64,000 nt of DNA from Streptomyces sp. NBC_00154 (GTDB lineage Bacteria > Actinomycetota > Actinomycetes > Streptomycetales > Streptomycetaceae). The stretch covers positions 372,001 through 436,000 of the forward strand of contig NZ_JAPEMI010000002.1 in assembly GCF_026342835.1 (NCBI RefSeq), in the 5' to 3' direction. The notes under the pieces were generated by a model. The model saw only the letters and a program-made list of their open reading frames with translations, did no database searches and was not told where the DNA came from. Below are positions 7,550 through 15,497 of this stretch, one piece after another (position 1 is the first letter of the stretch; every line of letters starts with the position of its first letter). Both the position numbers and the translations under genes were made by a program.

Positions 7550-8719
7550 ATGCGTGACGCAGTCATCGTCGAAGCCGTACGCACGCCGATAGGCAAGGGC
7601 AGGCCCAACGGCGCCCTCGCGCACGTCCACCCCGTGGAGCTCCTCGCCCACACCTTGCGCACCCTCGTCGAGCGCTCCGGCGTCGATCCCGCCCTCATCG
7701 ACGACGTCATCGGCGGCACCGTCGACCAGGTCGGCGAGCAGGCCATGAACACCACTCGGTACGCCGTACTGTCGGCGGGCTTCCCCGAGACGGTCCCGGC
7801 GACCACCGTGGACCGCCAGTGCGGCTCCTCCCAGCAGGCGGTGCACTTCGCCGCGCAGGGCGTCATCTCGGGTGCGTACGACCTCGTCGTCGCCTGTGGC
7901 GTCGAGTCGATGAGCCGGGTACCGATGTGGTCGAACGTGCCCGCCGGCAAGGACCCCTTCGGCCCCGGAGTCGCCGAGCGCTACCCCGAGGGCCTCGTCC
8001 CGCAGGGCATCAGCGCCGAACTCATCGCCGCCAAGTGGTCCATCACGCGCGAGCGGATGGACGCCTTCGCCGTCTCCTCGCACCACAAGGCGGCCGCCGC
8101 CTGGGACGCCGGCCTGTTCGACGCCGAGACCGCGCCCCTGGCGGGCGTCACCCGCGACGAGTGCGTACGGCCCGGCAGCACCCCGGAGATCCTGGCCGGC
8201 CTCAAGCCCGCCTACTACGAGCCCGGCTTCGGCGAGCGCTTCCCGCAGATCGAGTGGAACGTCACCGCGGGCAACGCCAGCCCCATCAACGACGGCGCCT
8301 CGGCTGTCCTGATCACCTCCAGCGAGACCGCGGCCCGCCTCGGCCTGCGCCCCCTCGCCCGCCTGCACAGCTTCGCCGTCACCGGCTCCGACCCGCTGCT
8401 GATGCTCACCGGCGTCATCCCGGCGACCGAGAAGGTGCTGCGCAGGGCGAACCTGAGGCTCGACGACATCGACCTGTTCGAGGTCAACGAGGCCTTCTCC
8501 AGCGTGGTCCTGGCCTGGCAGCAGGAGACCGGCGCCGACCTCGCCAAGGTCAACGTGCACGGCGGCGCGATCGCCATCGGCCACCCCCTCGGCGCGAGCG
8601 GCACCCGCCTGACGACCACCCTGGTCCACGCCATGCGCGAGCGCGGCGCCCGTTACGCCCTGCAGACGATGTGCGAGGCAGGCGGGCTCGCCAACGCGAT
8701 GGTGGTGGAGGCCGTCTGA
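7550..8719 (+). CDS. Thiolase (acetyl-CoA C-acyltransferase family)
   Basis: A 389-aa thiolase of standard length. The acyl-accepting cysteine is in TVDRQCGSSQQAVHFAA (~88), the catalytic histidine in GGAIAIGHPLGASGTR (~347) and the second cysteine in QTMCEAGGLANAMVVE near the C-terminus. VNEAFSSVVLAW and GNASPINDGASAVL are also typical. Thiolases cleave 3-ketoacyl-CoA to acyl-CoA plus acetyl-CoA, or run the reverse condensation; chain-length preference cannot be read. ATG 7550 follows AAGGAGG, an excellent ribosome site. Two direct repeats upstream suggest HxlR control. Confidence 0.93.
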   Translation: MRDAVIVEAVRTPIGKGRPNGALAHVHPVELLAHTLRTLVERSGVDPALIDDVIGGTVDQVGEQAMNTTRYAVLSAGFPETVPATTVDRQCGSSQQAVHFAAQGVISGAYDLVVACGVESMSRVPMWSNVPAGKDPFGPGVAERYPEGLVPQGISAELIAAKWSITRERMDAFAVSSHHKAAAAWDAGLFDAETAPLAGVTRDECVRPGSTPEILAGLKPAYYEPGFGERFPQIEWNVTAGNASPINDGASAVLITSSETAARLGLRPLARLHSFAVTGSDPLLMLTGVIPATEKVLRRANLRLDDIDLFEVNEAFSSVVLAWQQETGADLAKVNVHGGAIAIGHPLGASGTRLTTTLVHAMRERGARYALQTMCEAGGLANAMVVEAV

Positions 8720-8884
8720 CGGGACGTCCGAGTGCGGGCTGCCCGTCCGGTGACCGACGAGGTGATCTCGAGTCCGCCAGGTCGGCCGCACCGACATGGC
8801 CGTGCCGGGCGGACTCTGTCAGTTCTCCGCTCCTGAGCGTTGGCGAGGGCGGCCAGGTCGTGCCGCGCGACGGCGAGGTGTGTC

Positions 8885-9240
8885 GACGGGATCGGCCGCA
8901 CGCGACTGGACCACGAGGATGTCCTCGGGGGACAGTCCCTGCCGTCCTCGGCGGTGAGCGTGATCGGTTGGGGCCGCTTTCCCGTGCGGGCGTCGATGAC
9001 GCGGTTGATGGGCTCGTCGTCGTCGAACAGGTGCCTCTGGCCTCACTGGCGCATTGCTGCGAGGACGGTGTGAAAGTACCGTCCCTTCTCGGTGAGGACG
9101 TACTCGTGCGAGTTCCCGAGTTCCGACTCGTGGATCTCGAAGATGCCTACTGCTACGAGTTCTTGCAGTCGTGCGGTGAGGACGAGCGTCTCGCCGAGCG
9201 TCTCGCCGGATTCCTTGCTCTACGTGGTGTAGCAGCGGCT
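8885..9240 (-). pseudogene. HxlR-family regulator remnant (in-frame stop and frameshift)
   Basis: The minus strand reads ARLQELVAVGIFEIHESELG, then HEYVLTEKGRYFHTVLAAMRQ, followed by an in-frame TGA at 9043-9045 where the family has tryptophan (RQWG). It continues GQRHLFDDDEPINRVIDARTG and PQPITLTAEDGRD, then shifts frame to LSPEDILVVQSR. This is the second half of an HxlR winged helix plus its conserved C-terminal tail. The N-terminal part is missing. It lies divergent to the DJ-1/PfpI gene, which it may once have regulated. Confidence 0.65.
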
Positions 9241-9343
9241 CTGGGAGAGCGGCGGTAGACATGCCACCAGCCGCTGATTGGCTCTCGCGCCGGAACGGCG
9301 CACCGGGGGAGACTGCTGCGATGCCGTGTTTGAAGGAGTTGTG

Positions 9344-9952
9344 ATGCAGGTAGCTGTGGTTACCTTCGACGGGTTCAACGAGCTCGACAGTTTCATCGCT
9401 TCCGCGCTGATCAACCGGTGCCGTAAGGACGGCTTGGAAGCCTTCATTACGACGCCGACACCAGTGGTCACGTCGATGAACGGCGTCGAGGTGACCGGGC
9501 AGCGCCCGATGGAGTTCGTGACCGAAGCCGAGGTTGTGCTGATCGGTAGCGGGGTGAAGGCGCGAGACGTGGTCGCCGACGACCGGCTGATCTCCAGGCT
9601 GCTGCTCGACCCTTCGCGACAGTTGATCGGTGCGCAGTGCTCCGGTGCGCTGGTGCTCGCCCGGCTCGGGTTGCTCGATGGCATGCCGGCTTGCACGGAC
9701 AGGAAGAGCCGGCCCTTTGTCGAAGCCTGCGACGTCACCGTGCTGGACGAGCCGTTCCACGCCGAGGGAAACATCGCCACGGCGGGCGGTTGCCTGGCGT
9801 CCCAGTACCTCGCCACGTGGGTCATCGCCCGACTCCTCGGAGATGACGCCGCGCGCGACGTCATCGATTACGTGGCTCCGGTCGGCGAAAATCAGGAGAC
9901 CGTCGAGCGCGCCATGGGCGCCGTCCACGCGGGCGAGGTTGCACTGCGCTGA
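9344..9952 (+). CDS. DJ-1/PfpI (class I glutamine amidotransferase-like) family protein
   Basis: A 202-aa cytosolic protein. It opens MQVAVVTFDGFNELDSF, has EVVLIGSG and the nucleophile-elbow cysteine in LIGAQCSGALVLARLG (~100), then TAGGCLASQYLATWVIARLLG. The family includes glyoxalase III/deglycases, isonitrile hydratases and ThiJ-like stress proteins; the sequence alone does not pick one. The glutamate partner is likely near EFVTEAEV. GAAGGAG precedes the start; GTG 9341 is an alternative three bases upstream. A decayed HxlR regulator lies divergently upstream. Confidence 0.85.
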   Translation: MQVAVVTFDGFNELDSFIASALINRCRKDGLEAFITTPTPVVTSMNGVEVTGQRPMEFVTEAEVVLIGSGVKARDVVADDRLISRLLLDPSRQLIGAQCSGALVLARLGLLDGMPACTDRKSRPFVEACDVTVLDEPFHAEGNIATAGGCLASQYLATWVIARLLGDDAARDVIDYVAPVGENQETVERAMGAVHAGEVALR

Positions 9953-10040
9953 CGCCTCGCGATCAGCATTTTTCAGGATCGCCTGCAGTCCTTCCCGAGC
10001 GCATTGAGGCTGCGTTGGATCGTTCTGGTACGCCTCCGGC

Positions 10041-10391
10041 GTGATGCCGAGCTCGGATGGTGTGTTGCGCATGTCGGCGGCGGAGATCGGAGCCGAGCTG
10101 GGGGAGCGGGTGACGCTGCTTCAGTTCCCCACCGCTGTCTGCCGGCCATGCCGGGCGACGCGGCGAATGCTGGCCGAGGTTGCCGGGGCGGTGCCGGGAG
10201 CGACGCATGTGGAGATCGACGCGGAGGCCCGACTGGAGCTGGTGAGACGGCTGGAGATTCTGCGCACGCCGACCGTGTTGGTTCTCGACCCGACCGGCCG
10301 CGTTGTCGGCAGGGCGTCCGGGCAGCCCAGGCGTGCGGACGTGATCGCGGCCATCGGTAAGGCAACCGGGAACTCCGTCGCCCCATCGTGA
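10041..10391 (+). CDS. Thioredoxin-family protein (CRPC active site)
   Basis: About 116 aa with a thioredoxin fold: GERVTLLQFPTAVCRPCRATRRML contains the C-x-x-C site (CRPC), followed by VEIDAEARLELVRRLEILRTPTVLVLDPTGRVVGRASGQP with the cis-proline after RT. It probably acts as a disulfide reductase or carrier. As I recall, related actinobacterial proteins often carry an N-terminal membrane anchor; none is visible here, so the gene may be a soluble or N-terminally shortened form. The GTG-ATG start at 10041 is preceded by no clear ribosome site. Confidence 0.72.
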   Translation: MMPSSDGVLRMSAAEIGAELGERVTLLQFPTAVCRPCRATRRMLAEVAGAVPGATHVEIDAEARLELVRRLEILRTPTVLVLDPTGRVVGRASGQPRRADVIAAIGKATGNSVAPS

Positions 10392-10436
10392 TCAAGCATC
10401 TCGCCCGAGTCCACTGACCGGCCCGTCGGCTTCGAC

Positions 10437-10574
10437 CTCGCGAACAGCTGGACGTGGGACCGGCTGGAACCGGCTCTGCCGTTGAGTGACGGGCGTTGCG
10501 GCGCCGGTGGCGTGATCACGGCAAGTGATCAACGTCGTCTTGCGTCGGGAGAGGACGAGTGTGTCATGGCGTGA
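10437..10574 (+). pseudogene. IS5-type transposase N-terminal remnant
   Basis: The frame ending TGA 10572-10574 reads WDRLEPALPLSDGRCGAGG, resembling the start of IS5/IS112-like transposases (W-x-RLEPLLPVS-x-GRCGRW). After that the reading is scrambled. Only this short stretch supports the call; no terminal repeats were found. Confidence 0.35.
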
Positions 10575-10675
10575 GATCGTGCCGCCCTCTGTCGATCGAC
10601 ATCACCGCAGGCCGGCGTCCCGACTGCACCCCATTCATTCAAGCCCGTGATGGCGCAGCGGTCATCGGCATCACG

Positions 10676-11113
10676 TTACGGGCGGGCCGTGTGCCTCGCT
10701 TCTCCGTCCCCGATCGGTTCTGCGTTCCTCATCGGTCGCGTGAAGATCTTGGCGATGCAGGCCGGGACGGCCGCGCCCTGCTCGTGCCGGCGCGCCCGGT
10801 ACGCGCTCGGGCTCTCGCCCACCAGCTCGGTGAACCGCGAGCTGAACGACCCCAGCGACGTGCACCCGACCGCGAAGCAGACCTCCGTCACCGACAGGTC
10901 GCCGCGCCGCAGCAGGGCCTTGGCCCGCTCGATCCTGCGGGTCATCAGGTAGCTGTACGGCGTCTCCCCGAACGCGGCGCGGAAGCTGCGGGAGAAGTGG
11001 CCGGGCGACATGTGGGCTGCGCGTGCCAGCGCGGGGACATCGAGCGGCTCCGCGTAGTCGCGGTCCATCATGTCGCGGGTCCGGCGGAGCCGAACCAGGT
11101 CCGGTAGCGTCAC
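10676..11113 (-). CDS. AraC-family transcriptional regulator (DNA-binding domain only)
   Basis: A 145-aa protein from a GTG start (VTLPDLVRLRRTRDMMDRDY). It has both AraC helix-turn-helix units: LDVPALARAAHMSPGHFSRS followed by FRAAFGETPYSYLMTRRIERA, then SVTEVCFAVGCTSLGSFSSRF and the FTELVGESPSAYR signature. The sensory N-domain of classical AraC proteins is absent, as in many small Streptomyces members. The C-tail PACIAKIFTRPMRN is also typical of this subgroup. Longer in-frame extensions upstream to 11359 are low-complexity and rejected. The target is unknown; the PLP enzyme lies divergent downstream. Confidence 0.85.
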   Translation of the reverse strand: MTLPDLVRLRRTRDMMDRDYAEPLDVPALARAAHMSPGHFSRSFRAAFGETPYSYLMTRRIERAKALLRRGDLSVTEVCFAVGCTSLGSFSSRFTELVGESPSAYRARRHEQGAAVPACIAKIFTRPMRNAEPIGDGEARHTARP

Positions 11114-11529
11114 CGGACCAGCATCGCACGGCCGCCAGGCGGTGCGGCGCCGTCGCGGTGTGACAGGGGCTACGCCACCCGGCGCGGGTGCAAGCCCGTC
11201 CGGCGGATCGCCCACGTCGCACGCCGCTGCACCGGACGCCCGGGGCCGATCCTCGAAGATCCGCCGGATCGTCGGCTCCCTCGCTCTGGGTTCTGAACAT
11301 TCGACGGAGGCTCGTTCGCCCTGCGGCCGCTCGCTCTCGACTCCGGCGACTCGGCGCACATGTGCGGTCGTCTCACATATGGCCTGGTGGCCGCGCTGCC
11401 GTGATCACTGCGTGCGTGAGCTGTAGCCACGTTCCGCGATGTCGAACACGTCCGACCTCGGCGCGGTTTCCGCCGTGGGAGCATGATCCGCGGACACCCG
11501 CACGGCAGCTCAGACGGAAAGCGGTGGCG

Positions 11530-12519
11530 ATGACCTCGGACAGCCCTACCTCGCACCGAGCAGTGTTCGGGACCTGGCCAACCCCGCTCGAGCCCATGCC
11601 ACGCCTCGCCCGGGCAATCGGCCTCGGCGCGGACGATCTGTGGATCAAACGTGACGACCTCACCGGCCTGGGCGGCGGCGGCAACAAGGTGCGCAAACTC
11701 GAGTGGACCTGCGGTGCAGCGCTCGCCGACGGCGCCACGGCTCTCGTAACCACCGGTGCGCCACAGAGCAACCACGCGCGTCTGACCGCCGCTGCCGGCG
11801 CCCGGCTGGGGCTCGACGTCGTCCTCGTGCTCGCCGGCGAACCGGGATCGTCGACGTCCGGCAACCTCGCACTCGACGGTCTATTCGGCGCCACGGTCGT
11901 GTGGGCCGGTGATGTCGACGACGCGGCGCTCGACTCCACTGCCGAGCATGTGGCAGAGCAGCTGCGGCAGCGGGGCGTCGTCCCGGCGCTGATCCCCTTC
12001 GGTGGTTCCAGCGTCCTGGGTGCTCGCGGTTACGCCGAGTGCGGGCGTGAACTCCTTGCCCAGGCCCCTGACCTGGCGACCGTTGTCGTCGCGGTCGGCT
12101 CCGGTGGAACCATGGCCGGCCTCCTCGATCCGCTCGGGTCCGCACGCGTGCTCGGCGTCCATTGCGGTGCCGTAACCGATCCTGCCCGGACCGTGTCCGA
12201 ACTCGCCTCCGGCCTGACCGGCACACACTGCGCGCCGGAGACGCTGAGCCTGCGGCTCGATCAGGTCGGCGACGGCTACAGCACATTGACCGAAGCGGCC
12301 ATGGCCGCCCTGACCCTGACCGCCCGCACCGAAGGCATCGTGCTCGACCCGATCTACACGGGACGTGCGATGGCCGGCCTGATCGCGGCGATCGAGGAAG
12401 GAGACGTGGTGCCCGGCCAACGCACGATCTTCCTGCACTCGGGCGGTATGCCGGGACTCTTCGGTCACGCCGCGACGCTCGCGAAACTGGAGGAGGCACT
12501 GACCTTCTCGAGTCCATAG
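11530..12519 (+). CDS. PLP-dependent D-cysteine desulfhydrase / ACC deaminase-like enzyme
   Basis: A 329-aa fold-type II PLP enzyme. The start FGTWPTPLEPMPRLARAIG is typical of the family, followed by LWIKRDDLTGLGGGGNKVRKLEW with the Schiff-base lysine (K53), then GAPQSNHARLTAAAGARLGL. The phosphate-binding loop is VAVGSGGTMAGLL, and the end is LDPIYTGRAMAGL...TIFLHSGGMPGLFGH. D-cysteine desulfhydrases release pyruvate, ammonia and H2S from D-cysteine; ACC deaminases share the fold and open 1-aminocyclopropane-1-carboxylate. I cannot distinguish them safely. ATG 11530 has a GGTGG-type upstream site. Confidence 0.85.
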   Translation: MTSDSPTSHRAVFGTWPTPLEPMPRLARAIGLGADDLWIKRDDLTGLGGGGNKVRKLEWTCGAALADGATALVTTGAPQSNHARLTAAAGARLGLDVVLVLAGEPGSSTSGNLALDGLFGATVVWAGDVDDAALDSTAEHVAEQLRQRGVVPALIPFGGSSVLGARGYAECGRELLAQAPDLATVVVAVGSGGTMAGLLDPLGSARVLGVHCGAVTDPARTVSELASGLTGTHCAPETLSLRLDQVGDGYSTLTEAAMAALTLTARTEGIVLDPIYTGRAMAGLIAAIEEGDVVPGQRTIFLHSGGMPGLFGHAATLAKLEEALTFSSP

Positions 12520-12527
12520 ACGACAGG

Positions 12528-13235
12528 TCACTCGTCGCCGTCCGGGGTGACCCGGATCGTCTCGTTCCCGAACCGCTTCCCCGACTCGCCCGTCAGCCGC
12601 GATGAGCCAGCGCTCCGCTTCGCCGCGTTCCCGCCACCGGGGTTCTCGGCAGGTGCCGGAAGAAGTCGGACCAGTCCGACCCAGGTGTCTTCGTCTCCGG
12701 AGATGTGGGCGGCGCGGACCTTCCAGAAGCCGGCCGGTACCGGAACGGGGGCCTGTTCCGGCAGCCCGCCCTCGTTGGGGTACTCGACACCCAGGTCGGC
12801 TCCGGCATCGGCGGAGTCCATGAGTACCGCCTGACCGTCCGTCCTCCAGGTGCCGCACTCCTCCCATTCCGTGGCGGGATCGACGAGGACGGCCTCGGCT
12901 GCGCCCGACAGGTCGGACTCGGAGTCGGCGGCCAGCCATCGGAGGAAGGCCCGGTGCTCCGGGAGATAGCAACTTCGAGCCGGCTCATCTGCCAGGACCA
13001 GTGCCTGCGCGCAGTCCTCGCCCATCACAATCACACCCGCCAGATCCTCGACCGCGCAGGCACGGTCGTAGTCGTCAGGGGTGCCCGCGTCACTGTTGAC
13101 CATCCCGCCGGCCGTGCAGCCGCCCCACCGGGCCAGTGCAGAAACGGGTACGACCACCAGCGGGCCGCCCACCGACCTGACCCAGGCGAGTGGGCGACTG
13201 GCCGGACCTGGCAGGTGAGGTGAGGAGATGGTCAT
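12528..13235 (-). CDS. Imm21-family immunity protein
   Basis: A 235-aa protein matching Imm21 in layout: WVRSVGGPLVVVPVSALARWGGC, then TPDDYDRACAVEDLAGVI, QALVLADEPARSCYLPEHRAFLRWLA, EWEECGTW, and the C-terminal half PVPAGFWKVRAAH...TWVGLVRLLP. Imm21 proteins are predicted antitoxins for polymorphic toxins. No toxin gene lies within several kilobases, so this is an orphan immunity gene or has another role, as is common in Streptomyces. The last 30 residues are low-complexity. It converges on the PLP-enzyme gene with only 8 bp between the stops. Confidence 0.75.
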   Translation of the reverse strand: MTISSPHLPGPASRPLAWVRSVGGPLVVVPVSALARWGGCTAGGMVNSDAGTPDDYDRACAVEDLAGVIVMGEDCAQALVLADEPARSCYLPEHRAFLRWLAADSESDLSGAAEAVLVDPATEWEECGTWRTDGQAVLMDSADAGADLGVEYPNEGGLPEQAPVPVPAGFWKVRAAHISGDEDTWVGLVRLLPAPAENPGGGNAAKRSAGSSRLTGESGKRFGNETIRVTPDGDE

Positions 13236-13529
13236 GGTGGCAGTGTGCCTTCAGCCTCTGACCGTGCGAATCGGGGTGCGTGGAGCAGTTTCGGTGCCAT
13301 CGAGCCACGGACTGGCCCGGCTTCGACGGCATCGGTGCAGAACGCCTGAGACGGGACATCGCCGATATATGAGCCGCGCGTTTTCGCTGATCAGCGGCCA
13401 ACCGGTGAGGTAGAGGGTAGGTAAGCTCGACACCGACCCGGTTCAGCACATTGGCTTGCCAGTCACCTGGTCGCGCGATTGTGACTCACGTCTCGGGAAC
13501 CCCGTGCTCGAAATCGACAGCTGACTGAT

Positions 13530-14165
13530 GTGACGACAACTATGCGAGCCCGTATTCGCGCAGGGGATCCGCAGGCCTTCGCGGAACTCTTCGACGAGTA
13601 CGCGCGAATCCTCTACAACCACGCCTTTCGGCTGACTGCGGACTGGGCAGCGGCCGAGGACGTGGTGTCCGCGACGTTTATGGAGGCGTGGCGGGGCCAT
13701 CAGCGGGTCGACGCCGACGGCGGCACCCTGCGCCCCTGGCTCCTGGGCATCGCCACCAACCTGGTCCGTGCCCAGTCGCGCAGCAACCGTCGCTTCAAGG
13801 CGGCCGCTCTCGCCGCCGCCCGAGCCGAGACCGCTGTGGCCGATCACGCCGACGAGGTCGCCGGCCGGATCGACGACCGCCGGCGCCTCGCCGCCACCGC
13901 CACCGCTCTGGCCGGGTTGCGGCGCGCCGAGCGCGAAGTGCTCAGCCTGTGCCTGTGGCAGGGGCTGGACTACGCCACCACTGCCCAGGTCCTGGGTGTC
14001 CCTGTGGGAACGGTCCGCTCCCGTCTCTCACGGGCCCGGACCAAGCTGCGCAAACTCGCGGATACGGAAATGCAGGCAGATTTCCGGGAACCCCGGCCTG
14101 TGGATCGACAGGTAAGAGGAGACCGCAACATCGCGGCCCGGCCCGTCCAGGAAGGAACCCGGTGA
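13530..14165 (+). CDS. ECF-type RNA polymerase sigma factor
   Basis: A 211-aa sigma-70 family protein. Region 2 reads FAELFDEYARILYNHAFRLTADWAAAEDVVSATFMEAWRG (~16-56) and PWLLGIATNLVR. Region 4 reads LRRAEREVLSLCLWQGLDYATTAQVLGVPVGTVRSRLSRARTKLR (~130-175). No anti-sigma factor with a zinc motif is adjacent. Instead the stop overlaps the GTG of a membrane-anchored CU044_5270-type protein, a recurrent actinobacterial pairing. GTG 13530 is used. Upstream GGGAACCCC followed ~16 bp later by CGACAG resembles an ECF promoter, suggesting autoregulation. Confidence 0.9.
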   Translation: MTTTMRARIRAGDPQAFAELFDEYARILYNHAFRLTADWAAAEDVVSATFMEAWRGHQRVDADGGTLRPWLLGIATNLVRAQSRSNRRFKAAALAAARAETAVADHADEVAGRIDDRRRLAATATALAGLRRAEREVLSLCLWQGLDYATTAQVLGVPVGTVRSRLSRARTKLRKLADTEMQADFREPRPVDRQVRGDRNIAARPVQEGTR

Positions 14166-15259
14166 ACATGTGCCAGTCCCGTCTTACGCCTGATGAATGG
14201 CAGGAGACCGCGCGTCTGGTCTCCCTCGACGAAGCCGACTTTCCCGCGGGCCGCCACGCCTTCCACAGGGAAGAACTGATGAACTTCATCGACCAGGACA
14301 CCCAGTCGGCCGCCCCGGCCACCGCACCCGCTCCCACGGCGCCCGCGCGACGACGCGGGTTCATGCGGCCCCTGATCGTCATCCCGGCCGCCGCCTGCTC
14401 GCTGGCGGTGATCGCTGCCGGTGTCCTCACCCTCACCGGCTCCAGCAGTAGCAACAGTTCCCTCGTCGCGGGGCCGGCGCTCACTGCACAGGTCGGTGCG
14501 GGAACCGCCCAGGGTGTCCCACAGCTGCTCAACCAGATCTCGCTGGCCGCGGCGAAGAAGCCGGCGCCCACGGTGCGTGCGGGGCAGTACATCTACATCG
14601 AGAGCCAGGTCGGCACCACCTACGAGAAGACGGTCGACGACAAGACCACCGTGGTCAGCGACGGGATCCACCGCCGGCAGATCTGGCGCTCGACCGACGG
14701 TGCGAAGGGCTGGCTCATCGACCCGGCCGTCTTCCCGCCCGGCGGCGGGACCGTCGACCACATCAACGAGAAGGGCGAGATCGAACCCGCACGGCTGGGC
14801 GGCCCGTCCTACGACTATCTCGCCACCCTGACCACCGACCCCGACACGCTCCTGGCGAAGATCTACAAGGAGACCAAGGGGCAGGGCAACAGTCCCGACC
14901 AGCAGGCCTTCACGACTATCGGGGACCTCCTCAACGAATCCATGCCCCCCGCCGACCTCAATGTCGCCCTGTTCAAGACCGCGACCAAGATCCCCGGCGT
15001 GGTCCTGGTCAAGGACGCCGTGGACGCAGCCGGCCGCCACGGCGTGGCCGTTGCACGGCTCGACGAAACCTCCGGCGCCCGCACCGAATGGATCTTCGAC
15101 GCCAAGAGCTACACCTACCTGGGCGAGCGCACCATCCAGGTCCGTCCCCACGGCGGCGAATCCGGCAAGATCAAGCCCGGCACCATCCTCTACACCTCGG
15201 CCATCACCGCGCGACAGGCCGTCGACGAGATGAAGCAGGTTCCCTCCTCCGCCGCGTAG
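14162..15259 (+). CDS. CU044_5270-family membrane-anchored protein
   Basis: A 365-aa protein starting at GTG 14162, with a 4-nt overlap (GTGA) with the sigma gene and AAGGAA upstream. A cytosolic N-terminus of about 60 residues is followed by basic RRRGFMRP and one transmembrane helix (LIVIPAAACSLAVIAAGVLTL, ~76-98). A large extracytoplasmic domain follows, with YIYIESQVGTTYE, HRRQIWRSTDG and a C-terminal half ending near ITARQAVDEM. Members co-occur with ECF sigma factors and may modulate them, though no mechanism is established. A strong terminator-like hairpin follows at 15278-15312. Confidence 0.8.
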   Translation: MNMCQSRLTPDEWQETARLVSLDEADFPAGRHAFHREELMNFIDQDTQSAAPATAPAPTAPARRRGFMRPLIVIPAAACSLAVIAAGVLTLTGSSSSNSSLVAGPALTAQVGAGTAQGVPQLLNQISLAAAKKPAPTVRAGQYIYIESQVGTTYEKTVDDKTTVVSDGIHRRQIWRSTDGAKGWLIDPAVFPPGGGTVDHINEKGEIEPARLGGPSYDYLATLTTDPDTLLAKIYKETKGQGNSPDQQAFTTIGDLLNESMPPADLNVALFKTATKIPGVVLVKDAVDAAGRHGVAVARLDETSGARTEWIFDAKSYTYLGERTIQVRPHGGESGKIKPGTILYTSAITARQAVDEMKQVPSSAA

Positions 15260-15277
15260 CACCGCGCCCGACGAGGG

Positions 15278-15312
15278 GTGTGTCTGCCTCACAGCTCGAG
15301 GCAGGCACACCT
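15278..15312 (+). terminator. Hairpin terminator after the sigma operon
   Basis: GGTGTGTCTGCCT (15278-15290) pairs with AGGCAGGCACACC (15300-15312): a 13-bp stem with one G-U pair and a 9-nt loop. It starts 19 bp after the CU044_5270 stop. Confidence 0.75.
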
Positions 15313-15385
15313 GCGGCGCCGACCGATCGCGGGCCGGCCCCGCCCGGGACCGCGCCAGATCTTCTCGGACGGTGACGAGGAGTGG

Positions 15386-15408
15386 GTCGGTGCATGCTGA
15401 GCACCGAC
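15386..15408. repeat. Inverted repeat GTCGGTGC-N7-GCACCGAC
   Basis: Perfect 8-bp arms, about 90 bp upstream of the FUSC gene. It may be an operator or a second terminator. A TATATATA stretch at about 15483-15491, just before the FUSC ATG, could be part of a promoter or a GntR-type site. Confidence 0.35.
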
Positions 15409-15497
15409 GTGCCACCGGGGCGGAACCCCGGCGCACCGGTGGGTTCGGTGATCAATGACCCGCCCGGCGGCAGAAGCAGGTGATATATATACCGCAT

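Noticed and set aside
8819..10072. 417-residue minus-strand frame over the DJ-1 gene
   Set aside because: Antisense to an intact DJ-1/PfpI gene. Its distal part merely overlaps the HxlR remnant in another frame.
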